Source: Wuchereria bancrofti (lineage: Eukaryota > Nematoda > Chromadorea > Rhabditida > Onchocercidae). From it: a stretch of DNA of 64,000 nt. The DNA is taken from the NCBI GenBank assembly GCA_005281725.1, contig SSBO01000009.1, positions 4,166,163 through 4,230,162 on the forward strand, given 5' to 3'. The translations under genes were made by a program, and so were the position numbers. The notes under the pieces were generated by a model, which had not been told where the DNA came from, did no database searches, and was given only the letters and a program-made list of their open reading frames with translations. Shown one piece after another: positions 13,293-25,238 of the stretch (the stretch's first letter is position 1; each line of letters begins with the position of its first letter).

Positions 13293-15673
13293 ATTATATT
13301 CTGCAAGAATTTAAACTCATCCATCAATGCTGAACTCTCAGTCATTGCGGTCTTCTCATAGGGTCTGAGCATAATCCTTGTTAATGTTTTTAACCTAGAA
13401 AACGAGTTTCAATATAATCTTCTCCTGTTTTGACTACTATCATATGTCTGCTATTATATCAATTAAGAGCATAAAGTGATTTCTCGGTTAACATCAAAGT
13501 TTCCTTCATGAAATGAGTCATAATCAAAACCACCTAGTAAGACGCCTCACTTTAAACACAGAAATTAAATTCTTTGTCAAAGTTTACTTTTATTAGTTTT
13601 TAATAGTTTTATTTCATTGTCAAGGAACGCTTAATTTTTATCAAAGGACAAAATGAAATTCATTACATTTTTTGGGGGAAGAAAAATTTTCTAAAGGATC
13701 AAAAAGATAAATTTAAAATACCAATAAAACTCGAAATGTGCTCATTGGGTTTCCGAATGCACTTTGAAACTCGTAATAATCAATGATAGTAAATCATATA
13801 GTAAAGGCTTTCTCAGTAAGTTAAGCATAATGCAAATATTTCCTAATTTTTCACATTTGAAGCCAATTATTATTCTTTGATTCGAACTCAAAATTACATA
13901 TTTAAGAATGACTTTACAAGAATTGAGTATATAGTCTGGAGAATCACTATTACTTCTTTATAAAAACTAACAAACTGCTCATTCCAATAATGCTTTACTT
14001 GATTGTTTATTTGTTAATAGCAGTTCAATCCGATATAGAACTAGAACACATTTCTATTTCTTTCCACTCATTCATTTCACCTTCTAAACTTAATCGTATT
14101 AGCACGCTATGATACAGCTGGTAGAAATGTACATGCTTTCTCAGCATTTCTTATAATTATAACCGTTCTGTTGTCTAACGTACGCAAAGGAAACGACGAG
14201 AAGTGCAGAGATAATTTAGCAGAAATAATTTCAATATGGGAAAAATAAGCCTGAAAGAAAGAGTGGACGAGAAGGACATGATCAGTTTATACACGTATAT
14301 AATGTGTGGAAAGTAAACTGGCGTGTGGCATTCACGGAATGCACACGTGAATCACGTGGAGAACGCCGAAAGAACTGATTAACTCCGACATTTCGTCAAA
14401 CATATTGTGCGAAAATATTAGTGAATTATTGTATTTTTGAGCTGCAGCAATTTGATGAAAACATAGAACGACTGCTCAGATGGCGGTAAGGGAATAGAGG
14501 CGATGCGGTCCGTTTGCGATGCGTACGGGGGTTAGTCGTGTCGGAATTGAGGTGCGCAACGTGTTGGTGAATTTGTCCGGTCATTAGCTCTCACGTTATC
14601 GGGGTTTGCACGGGAGGATAGTCGGTTACTGCACTCGACTGCAGCATTGAATTCTCTAAAATTGCATTCAAGAAATTTATTCTCTCGGGAATTCATATCT
14701 GGGGTATAGGTACCGAAGTCAAAGCTTAATACAAATAGTTCATAGCCGTCCATCCACCCATTTCCAGAATTGTCCGTCGCGGTGCTCCGGAAAACGCGTT
14801 GCAAGCAGGAAGAGTGCGGACAAAGAACGATTGGTTCAGGTCGGTTTCATCTTTTTCTGCTAACTGTGCTGCTATGCATTTCATCAGAAAGACTTCTAGA
14901 TTGTTCCGTTGTCGATCACCTGAGTTCTTTGTTAGTGGTGGATCAATCGATTCCTTCCATTCGCTTCATTTTTCAAAAGAATGGAATTTGTTATTCTTTA
15001 TGAAATCAACTTTGTATTCTTGGTAAAAGATGATAGTTTAATCAAAGAAGTTGAAAAAGAATTTCCGGCTGAAAAAAAATCAAAGCTGAAAAAAAGAGAA
15101 AGAATTTTCTAGCGAAATAGAAGAATATGCAGCTTTAGTTTAGGTGGACTTGCGGGACAGAATTTGCAGGCTTTAATTGTCTTACAAATATATCTAGATT
15201 TTGGTCACAGTGATTCTACTATGGGTTCTAACTCTATTCCGAGAAATTAATGCCTTAGTGCGTTCCTACTGGATTCCATGAGTCACTGGAACTAATAAAA
15301 TGTGGTGTTCATTACTTCTGAAGACTTGGAAGTTATCTCAGTGCGTACTGTAGTGCTAGATAGATAATTTTGTTAGGATTCCACAACAAGACATCTCTTC
15401 TCTCTCACTCCTATTTATAATTTCAAGCGGAATATGTGAAGCCTTCCAATTTGGTTTTGATTTACCGTTTTCAAAATGTGCAGATCTCGTCACTCTGACA
15501 GTCGTAGCCTCTAAACTTTCTCATACTTTAATCGTGGGGCGCACACATGTCATTTTTACTTAAAAGTCGATTAATGGAATAAAAATGCTATGAAAATTCG
15601 TGGCACGGTAGTTGCCGAACCATGTTGCGCGTTCTGAAGTGGCAGCATTCAATAATTAATCCGTTTGTTTCAG
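13293..15673. other. Intergenic region with GC-richer upstream island
   Basis: No gene is supported. The stretch from about 14320 to 14940 is clearly richer in G+C and CpG than its surroundings and holds paired CACGTG boxes at 14344 and 14353. It lies 0.7-1.4 kb upstream of the uba-1 first exon and may be its promoter region. A 90-codon minus frame (14532-14804) lies in the island but starts at a non-ATG codon and has no visible partner exon. Confidence 0.5.
14344..14358. promoter_or_regulatory. Paired CACGTG E-boxes upstream of uba-1
   Basis: Two perfect CACGTG hexamers, 14344-14349 and 14353-14358, lie 9 bp apart start to start in the GC-richer island. CACGTG is the classic bHLH-ZIP (TFEB/HLH-30, MYC-type) site. 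That they act on uba-1 is inference from position. Confidence 0.4.
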
Positions 15674-15691
15674 TGCATCTGTCAAGACTTG
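15671..15691 (+). promoter_or_regulatory. Likely trans-splice acceptor for uba-1 long form
   Basis: TTTGTTTCAG is followed by 18 nt and then the ATG at 15692. No upstream coding exon is visible, so a spliced leader is the likely 5' partner and the 5'UTR would be 18 nt. Confidence 0.5.
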
Positions 15692-18600
15692 ATGTTTTCG
15701 GGTGATCCCGCAAGTGAGAAAAGAAAGGAACCCATTTCGCCTGAACCAGCCAAAAAACGGCCGAGAATTCAGGAAGTAAGCTTACCAGATCACATGTTTA
15801 GTTTAAGAATGCAAAGAATCATTTTTTGGTTGTCAACTTTATCTTCTATTTAAGCAACTCTTTAATATGGTGTTTGATTTTCTGTTACATAGCACATATC
15901 AATCTTTTACATCTCTATACCGAGTTTTTCGAATTTTTGGTGGTTTTTTTTACAATTACATTTTTTACAAAAGTGGAGGTTTTTCTTCCCAAATTTAGAG
16001 TCGATCTTCCGTGTCACTGTGTGCATTGTTGGATGTATGCAGACTATAAGCTGACCAGTACCAATTCGAAAAACATTGCTACTGTAAGTCATCTTGATGC
16101 CTGAACTGGTGGTTGAAACCAAAGAAATACGAATGCGAAGGTGTTATATTAGATGATTTGTATGAATCAGACTTTCTGCGAATCCAAAGAAGGTGTACGT
16201 GAATCTATATAATACATCTCTGATAAACTGTAATCAAAAATGTACTATGCAAGTTTATGTTCACAAATAAACGTGGGACAAAAGCACATTGCCTTTGGTT
16301 TCAACCATCTCTTTCCTCAATAAATATAGCAGCTTCGCATTTCTTATATCTTTAATATTTCACAAATTGAAACTTTTTCCTGACTGTTCCTAAAAAAAAA
16401 ATCCAAAAATTTTGCCCATATTCAGCCATCAGGTTGGGCTAGACGGCTTCGTACGACATATACTTATCCATCTTCCGTTTTGTACAGTCACTATAATATA
16501 TATATTCTTCACAATTTTATCTACTTAAAACAGATTTTGAACTGGTATTTGATTTTGTTTTTCCATTGTAGATTTTGATAGTTTATTGGACATAGTTTAC
16601 AAAAATGATCATTTTAAATTATACCTGATGCAGTGAGAGTGAGAGCTAACGGTTATATTCCGACGAAGGTGCACGGGAATGTATGCTTTGCGCTTCTTCT
16701 GACATTATTGTAATGTGAAAATTGGGAAAAGAATACAGATTGATCAGCTTCTTTTCCTTTTCAAAAATACGGACTTGAAGGTTTTCAGAGTGATATAACA
16801 TGAGATAGATAAAAAGTAATGTTCATACTGAGGAGTTTAGTTTGGATGTTGGTAAATTTAGTATCACTAGGTAGTTTTCGGAAAGCATTGATCTTATTAT
16901 CAAGTAAGAATGTATCAGAATATGAAAGCTTTTAGTTTATGAATAAGAAATGCTAGTTACGTTGGAGATTATATACTGTATGTGGAAACAATTAAAACGG
17001 CATAAAAAGTAATCTGATCGAAACATAAAGAGGATGTCTAAAGGGATAACAAATTATCTGAAGTATCTACATATTAGTAATTCTTGTTTATGCCTATTGA
17101 ATTATCTTCTTTTTCATCTCTTTGTCGTTCACTAAAAAGCGTGTCTTAACATGCAGTGACTGTTTCTACTTGCAATAGAATGAAACGGAATCTGCCAGCC
17201 AGTCATTTGATTTTTACATATAGTCTTTTCGAGTCTCCAGATCAGCTAGTTCCCTTCCCCATTGAACTATATCTTTTAAATCTGTACCGAAATTATTTTT
17301 TACAGATTATTTAATATTAGTGGTATAACAATATGTGAGGTTATTTTTTATGAATATTTTTACAGGAGTTATGTTAATTTGTCATTGGTTGAGCTTTAAT
17401 TCAAATCAGTAAGCGATGATTCGAAAGAAATCTTAGTCTGGAATTAACGTTGTTAAAAATCGGCTGCAGCTAATGTACTTTCATTTACATGTCTCTAATT
17501 TGCTTTTAATAGTTGCTTTCATAACTGATGTCAACAGAGAACTGATTTATTTTGAAATAGCGAAGTTAATGTATTTATAATAAATTCAGGAAGAAAATAG
17601 AACTTACAGTCCCCAGAAAATTTTCATTAATTATTGGAGGGGGGTGTCTTATCATCATTGTAGAAGCGAACATTCTTATGTTCCGTACATTATACTGTTG
17701 CCGTGTGCATTTGTGTTGTGTGCGCTGTCAAAATTGATTGCCAGCATCCTCCATACGACCGTAAATACTTTTCAAGATGAGATGTTGCGTAAAGTTTACA
17801 AATATCACACCTTTCTTATGCTAAAATGATAAGGCGAATTATTTCTACTTAGTGTCAGTATTGAGAATTTGCATTTGAATGTGGAAGTTGTACATTTCTT
17901 ATAGACTCCATACCTTACTTGTCACAAATAACACACCTGTGTTATTTGTGAAAGATTTAGCGTGCTGTCTTTGTTTATCGTTTGTTTTATTAGCTTTTTA
18001 AAACTTGTCGAGAAAACTGCAGATATAGGTTTATTATCTTGGCAAATTTTGTTATATATCGGACATTGCATTTGTGACAAAACTCATTCGTATTAAAAAT
18101 GTTTGTGGAATGTTTTATAAAACACATGTGTGGTTACATGTGCAATTTCGTAACTTTTTGTTAATGCGCAATGTGTGCCATGTGCACAAAGAATATGAGT
18201 CATCCGTTCGCATTTCAGTTTCAAAAACGTCTTAAAAGAATTTCGTAGAAGTTAAATGGTTACAAATTGTTTTTCATTTTACGCATTCATGCATCTTCTT
18301 TCGATTGTTCTTGTCATCTGCGAATTGGCAAATTCTCGTTTTGATAGGTTAATAAAGAGAAAGATTAGATGGATACGTTTAATTTTTCGTCCTTGTCAAG
18401 ATCTTTTTTGGTGGCTTGATATCCCATCTTAAACAGTGTCATTATTTGAATTAATTTTGGATTTTTTTTCAAATTAAATTTTCTTATTCTCACTGATATA
18501 TCACCACCATCAGCAATAAAGTTTTTGCACATTTTTGCTTTTTCTTCCAAATAAAGTACTTTAAGAGATTCTTCAGCGTCAGATCGATTCACCGACCAAA

Positions 18601-21600
18601 TCCGCAAAAATGGGTATAAACAGTGAAAATGGTATGGCAGATAATGGTGATGCTGTCCTGGATAAAAATCTTTACTCGCGACAAATGTATGTTACGTTTC
18701 TTTTGAAATGTTCATTGGCGAAATATAAATCTTTTGATTTCGATGTTCTGCTTTACTAATTTTTAACATCGGCTGACCTTACGCTTCGTGATGCAATAAT
18801 CAAGTGATAAAGTGGCGAAGATTAGATAATTTGTAGTTCCAACGAAGTGTATGTATATTAAAATCTCATGCAATTTTAAAATTTCATTTTCAGTTACGCT
18901 CTGGGTGAGTCAGCAATGATGCACTTGAGAAAAGCATCTGTGTTAATATCAGGCATTGGTTCAGTCGGTGTAGAAGTCGCCAAAAATTTGATTCTTGGTG
19001 GTGTCCGTCAAGTAACAATCCATGACACACGTGATGCGAAATGGCTAGATCTAAGCGCACAGGTTGATTTCTAACGATGTTGTAAACTGCAATATATATG
19101 TTGTAGTTAGTTAATAATCATGCTATATTATCTGAGAGTAAGAATCATAGTGGTTGAGGTTGATTGAGAACACTTTGCCAGAAGTTATTGATTTATACTG
19201 GAAAAAATTAAGGAAATAAAAAAAGTTTTTTATATAGCGATTCTATGTAAATATTTTATGAAAGAATTGTTTCAGTATTACCTGAAGGAATCAGATATTG
19301 GACGAAATCGAGCGGAAGCAAGCTTTGAACACTTGGCCGAACTGAATGACAGTGTTACTTGTCATTTATCAATGGATCCACTGAATGAAAATTTTGTAAA
19401 ACAGTTTGACGTACGTCATGTTTCTCTTTTCACTTTCCAATTAAATGCATCACTGCTGTATTTGGATGCCATCTGTTTTAGTGTGAGATACAAACTTTCG
19501 AAGATTTCTTGAAGTTTTAGTTAGTAAAGTTGGAATTTTTTTGCTTGTCAAACTTCTCAGCCGTTATTTTTTTCTTTAGAAAAACTCTCTGTTATTTCTT
19601 TATTTCCATCTGTTTACTTCATATTTTATTTCAGTTAACAGTGCTTACTGATGTTCCTCTTTCCATGCAACTGATAGTGAACGATTGGACTCGCAAGCAC
19701 AATCGTCATTTTATAGCTACCGACGCTCGAGGACTGTTTGGTATTGTATTCGTCGACGTAGGTGCAGAATTTAAAGTAAATGATTTAAATGGAGAGCGAT
19801 GTAAAGAAGTAAGTTTGGCATTCCAGATCTGGAGAATTTTTGGGGTATATTTTGACTCATCACGTCTTAATAAATTTATTTGTTTGTTTTAGTTGCTGAT
19901 TGAGCACGTAGATGCGGAGACAGGCGATGTAACAACGTTGGATAATGTGATGCATGGTCTTGAAGATGGCGATTACGTAACGTTTTCAGAAGTTAAAGGG
20001 ATGACGGAGTTAAATGGTATTGAACCACTCAAAATCACAATTAAGAGTTAGTTTCTATGTTTTTATTTGAAGATCATTTTAAAATTGTGCATACCTAGGC
20101 TAGACTAGATTTGCTGGTTGCAGATTAATCCTGCTGTCAAAATCTTTCACATGACAAAGGGAAATTAAGCTAACAATTAATTAATTTAAAATGTGTAAAA
20201 TTCTATCCTTGCGTTTTTATTTGTTAGAATTATGTAATTTTTACAACTGCTCAATGCTTATTGGTAAATGAAACTTTAGAACCAAATGTGTTCAATATTG
20301 GAAAAGTTGTTGCCAAGTTCTCGCCTTATGTGGAAGGTGGACGTTTTACACAGGTTAAAGTGCCTTCTACTATTTCGCATAAATCACTAAAGGAGTCACT
20401 TATTGAACCGGATATATTAATGTGGGATTTCGCGAAATTCGAAAATCCCTCCCAACTCCATGCTTTATGGCAAGCATTGCACTCTTTTGAAGCTAAGGTA
20501 TTGTTATTTTTTTTTTTTCGGAATTGTAAAGTAAAGTTTATGGTTCATTGTAAGTATTTACTGGCCAATGCAATTGGTTAGTATCAAAAAGTCTGTTGAA
20601 TGAAAGCTGTTTCCATTAAAAGTTTAGAGTTTATTATTAGTTTTTATTTTGAAAATAAGTTTAGGAGGGACAAAAATTTTATTTCTTAACTGAGCTCTAC
20701 AACTAAGATTTAGCATAAACGAAGTCCTATGCCACGAAGCAATGAGGATGTTGAACTTCTCAAGATCGAACTTCCACCTGGTGCCGAGTTAGATGGAAAT
20801 TTGTTAAGGATCTTCAGTTATCAGGTTGATTCCATATTATTTTTGATAGATTTCCTATTTGTTTACTAAACCGATGTTTCAGGTCTTCGGAAAGGCATGA
20901 AAAAAAATCTAATCTCGTTGAATACATTCTGAATTTCCTGTGTAAATTTATGAAACACTGAACTTGCACGTAACATGTTTCAGTGTTTTTTTTTTTTCTA
21001 ATATATAGAAAAAAAATTTCGTTCATGGGATTGGGATACGACTGAAAAAAAAATTGGAATTGACCGATTCTTAAGGCTTGCGGTAATCTTGCACCTATTG
21101 CATCGATTGTTGGTGGTATCGCTGCGCAGGAAGCAATGAAAGCTGTTATGCATCATATGACTCCGCTGAAACAGTTTCTTTACATTGACTGTATAGAAGC
21201 ATTGCCGGGCGATTGGTCATCTTTCGATAATAACAATCTGACGGCTAATGATTGTGAAATGGTAGTCTTTTAACTTCATCTTTCAACGTAAAACGTAATG
21301 AATTTCAACAGATATTTCAAAGTTTTCAATTTGCGATTTATTAGAATCAATTTCGGGGTTGAAATCAAGTTGACATGGAGTGAATCAATAATGGAGATAA
21401 ACGGTGGGTCTGGGCATCTATCAAAAACAGTAAAAGTATATTTCATCAAGTATGACTTCTCTTTATATACTTATTTGCAGAAAAACTGTCGCTACGATGG
21501 TCAAGTTGCTGTCTTCGGACGGGCTTATCAGGAAGCACTTCTAAAACAGAAATATTTTATTGTTGGCGCAGGTATAGATTATTCCGCCAACAATTCTTGC

Positions 21601-24600
21601 TTTATGTCTTGTCTATTTGTAAATTGAATACAAGTCTTTGTTCTTGTCCATTAAAGGTGCAATTGGGTGTGAATTATTGAAAAATTTGGCCATGATGGGT
21701 GTAGCATGTGGACCTGACGGCAAATTAAAAATAACAGATATGGATCAGATTGAAATAAGTAATCTTAATCGACAATTTCTGTTCAGGAGAAATGATGTTG
21801 GCGTAAGTTTTCATGGATGTGTAGTGTCACTTATTCATTTATTTCTGTCTAACTTGAGTATTCGGACTTTAGATTGAAAATTTTGTTCATTTAGTTAAAA
21901 GCGAAGTTTTTTAGAGTAAAAAATCTGAGGTGGCTGTCAAGGCAGTAAGAGATTTCAACCTTGACATTAAAATTGATGCTCTTTCGGAACGTGTTGGTGC
22001 CGAGACGGAGAGTATTTTCACTGATGATTTTTTCAACGATCTCAACGGTGTACTGAATGCACTCGACAATGTTGATGCACGTTTGTTATACCTTACTTTT
22101 TTGTACAGTAGTTTCATGGTATAGTCATATACCATTGATGCAGGAACAGTCTGAAATTGTACAATTTGATTTCTAAACATAGTTTTTTTTGCAGATATAA
22201 ATTTTTTTTCTTGTAGTTTTGCTACGCTGATTTTAATTTCCACCAACTTCGAAAATTTCTTTTTGATTCTAGGGCGATATATGGATCGTCGCTGTATTTA
22301 CTATCGTTTACCGTTGCTTGATTCTGGAACGATGGGTACGAAGGGTAATATGCAAGTGGTTTATCCCCATCTTACTGAATCTTATGGGTAATATTTTTAC
22401 GGAACCATTTTTCACTAGATTTCACTAGTTTTTTTTTTGAAATCTCAAGAATTAAAGTATTGAAGTATTAATGCAAATATAACATATTCCGATAAAATTA
22501 TATTATGGCATTGGAAAACAAGGCATTGGAATATTTTTGGGACAGTGATGATCGCAAAGTTTTTTTCATAAAAATGTTATGTTTCGTTCACTTTCTTACT
22601 TTTTTTATTTGTAATTTATTCCACTTTTTAGTTCATCAGTCGATCCACCGGAAAAAGACATTCCAATTTGCACATTAAAGAATTTCCCCAATGAAATTCA
22701 ACATACCATACAGTGGGCACGAGATTTATTTGAAGGTTTATTCACAACTCCAGCAGAAACAGCAAATCAGTTCATATCTGATGAACGCGGCTTCTTGCAG
22801 CGGGTTGATCAAATGAACACAGCTCAGCGAGTTAGTTATATTCATGCATTTCATTCAATTATGAAATGAAGTGATGTTTTGGTAGAGGGTCCTTGTCCGA
22901 GATGTCCGGAATTTATGAGAAACTGGTTACGGGATTATTAAAAATTGTTAGAAAATTTTTTCCAGTTTTGGTTTATGAGGTTTCATATTGTTTAATTTGC
23001 AGCTGCACATGTTGTCCAAAGTAGAAGAAGCTCTGATCCGCGAAAGACCACACAGCCCGGAAGACTGTATAAAGTGGGCTCGGATGAATTTCCAAGTTTG
23101 TAGATTTTAAATTAATTGAGGCGAGAAACTGATCACTTTTTTAAGCGCTATTATGAATTTGTTTTAGGAATACTTTCACAACATGATTGCACAATTATTG
23201 CATATGTTTCCTCCTGACCAAGTGACTGAACAGGGGATTAAATTCTGGTCAGGTAGTAAACGTTGTCCACATGTTTTGGATTTCAATCCGGATGAGGTAA
23301 AAATTTATGTCATATTTTACAGTAGTAGAATAAATTGAAAAATTTTGACACGTTGACGAATCACATTTGTTATGAAGAGTTATAGCACTTTTTTTTTGTT
23401 TGATACCTTTAAATGATATTACAATATTTTTTTAAAGTAAATTGCCGTATAACTTCATATTCTAGCCGGAACACTTCAATTTTGTTTGGGCTGCATCGAT
23501 TCTTCGAGCACATCAGTACAGCATTACACCAATAATTGACAAGAAAAAGTTCTTGGCTGTTTTGAATGAAGTAAGTTTGAAATGCGCATAAAAACTTGCG
23601 AGTTTTTTCTAATATTTTGCTTCTGCGTTTTCATCGAGTTCTATTATATTTTCAGATTCACCCACCACCTTTTATGCCGAAATCAGATGTAAAGATAGCT
23701 GTTACTGAAGCCGAAGCAAAACAAGAAGAAAAAGCTACAGCTGATGGTAAATGTGGTTTGCTCTTCACCGAGCAAATAAGTTTTCAGAAAACTAATTTCC
23801 TTTCATGTATTATTTTTTAACTGTTTGCTCTCATTAGTAAGACTTATATTTTAGATGACGTCGACGAGAAACTACAGTCAGTTATGATGAATCTGGCGAA
23901 ATTGAGCAAAAAAACAACGAAGTCGTTGATTCCGATCGACTTTGAGAAAGATGATGACACTAACCATCACATGGAATTTATCACTGCTGCTTCAAATTTA
24001 CGCGCTGATAATTACCAAATCACACCAGCAGATGTTATGAAGGTAAGGGTTCAAAGAAAAAAGAATTTCACATCTAAGTCAATTTCACTTGATTATTAAG
24101 TGAATTGCAAACTGAAAATGAAATTAATTCAGACGAAGCAGATTGCTGGACGCATTATTCCAGCTTTAGCGACAACAACAGCTGCTGTTGCCGGATTAGT
24201 TTGCATTGAATTGTATAAAATGATTGGTGATGGACATCAACCACCGAACGTCCCACTGAAAGTTTTCAAGAATGGTTTTTTGAATTTAGCCTTGCCATTT
24301 TTCGGATTTTCGGAACCAATTGCAGCGCCAAAGAAGAAGGTTGGATTAAAGGTTTTGGATTTCTTTTTCTTCCACACTTATACTTCAGACATGAAATTAG
24401 CTTTTTCACCTCTTCATAAATTAACTTTCCCGTCTTGCAGTGTGCGGATGGGTATTTTACGCTCTGGGATCGATTCGAGATACAGGGACCGAAGAAAATG
24501 AAGGAATTAATTCAATGGATCAAGGTAAGTCACGCATTTCATTCATTTTAATTTTTTCTGAAACGTTCGGATGAAGAACCAATAAAGAGTTTTTAGATTG

Positions 24601-25238
24601 ACTATTTTTAAGAGCAACATTGACTTACACTCACCTGAAACTGAGTTTTATGGGCAAAACACTTAAAATTTTCTCTTGTTAATTTGTTTTAGATAACTTC
24701 TATAAGTCATGCTTGTTGAAATCCTTTTGAAAATCCAGTTTTCTCAAATTTTTGGTTTTCATTTAATAAATTTCCAAACCAAATAGCTGTGCAGAAATAC
24801 GGCATTGTTACTTGTTGTTTTGTATCTTAAATTTGCAGGAAGAAACTGGACTGGATGTAACAATGATGTCATGTGGGGTATCACTCATCTATAGCTTTTT
24901 TTTAAGTAATGATAAAAGAATGGAGCGCTTGGAGCAAGAGTGAGTTTCTTCCTCATTTTTATTTGAAAATCATGTACTTTGTGGATTGGAAACAAAGTTT
25001 CTATTTTCATTACAGATCATTTGCTTTCACTTTTTTATTTTTATTGTGGTAGTGGAGAGTAATAAGATAAGGGACAGATAGTTCTTGATTTTTAATTTTT
25101 AGCATGAAAGACATTGTGGAAGAAGTGACGAGGAAGAAGATTCCAGACTATGTGCAGTCGATTGTTCTTGAAGTAATAGCCAATAACAAGGATGATGAGG
25201 ATGTGGAGATTCCATATATCAAATTCAATCTCAGATAA
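15692..25238 (+). CDS. uba-1: Ubiquitin-activating enzyme E1
   Basis: It adenylates ubiquitin with ATP, binds it as a thioester and passes it to E2 enzymes. There are 23 exons: 15692-15775, 18577-18686, 18894-19062, 19276-19410, 19635-19808, 19893-20046, 20280-20497, 20714-20824, 21076-21261, 21481-21571, 21657-21802, 21915-22080, 22273-22387, 22632-22830, 23003-23095, 23168-23296, 23466-23570, 23656-23746, 23855-24042, 24133-24339, 24441-24524, 24839-24939, 25103-25238. They sum to exactly 1064 codons (1063 aa; human UBA1 is 1058). Visible features are the inactive adenylation half ([13 protein letters not shown]), the active ATP site ([13 protein letters not shown], then [13 protein letters not shown]), the catalytic Cys633 in PICTLKNFP, and the C-terminal ubiquitin-fold domain ending YIKFNLR. 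The first exon encodes a basic KKRPR patch like the human nuclear form. Met40 and Met48 could start shorter forms. AATAAA lies at about 25896. Identification is very secure; the first exon rests on phase fit and the NLS. Confidence 0.97.
16110..16307. repeat. MITE-like inverted repeat pair in uba-1 intron 1
   Basis: A 15-bp sequence TGGTTGAAACCAAAG at 16110-16124 is repeated as its exact reverse complement at 16293-16307, giving an element of about 200 bp with terminal inverted repeats. No transposase frame lies between them. Confidence 0.45.
17922..17951. repeat. Perfect 14-bp palindrome with 2-nt centre
   Basis: TCACAAATAACACA, then CC, then its exact reverse complement, inside the large first intron of uba-1. 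It may be a protein-binding palindrome or hairpin; no function is known. Confidence 0.8.

Noticed and set aside
14532..14804. 90-codon minus-strand frame in the GC-rich island
   Set aside because: It starts at a non-ATG codon, has no partner exons, and high local GC lowers stop frequency, so length alone is weak evidence.
17644..17829. 61-codon hydrophobic plus-strand frame
   Set aside because: It lies inside uba-1 intron 1, begins at a non-ATG codon, and lacks splice partners.
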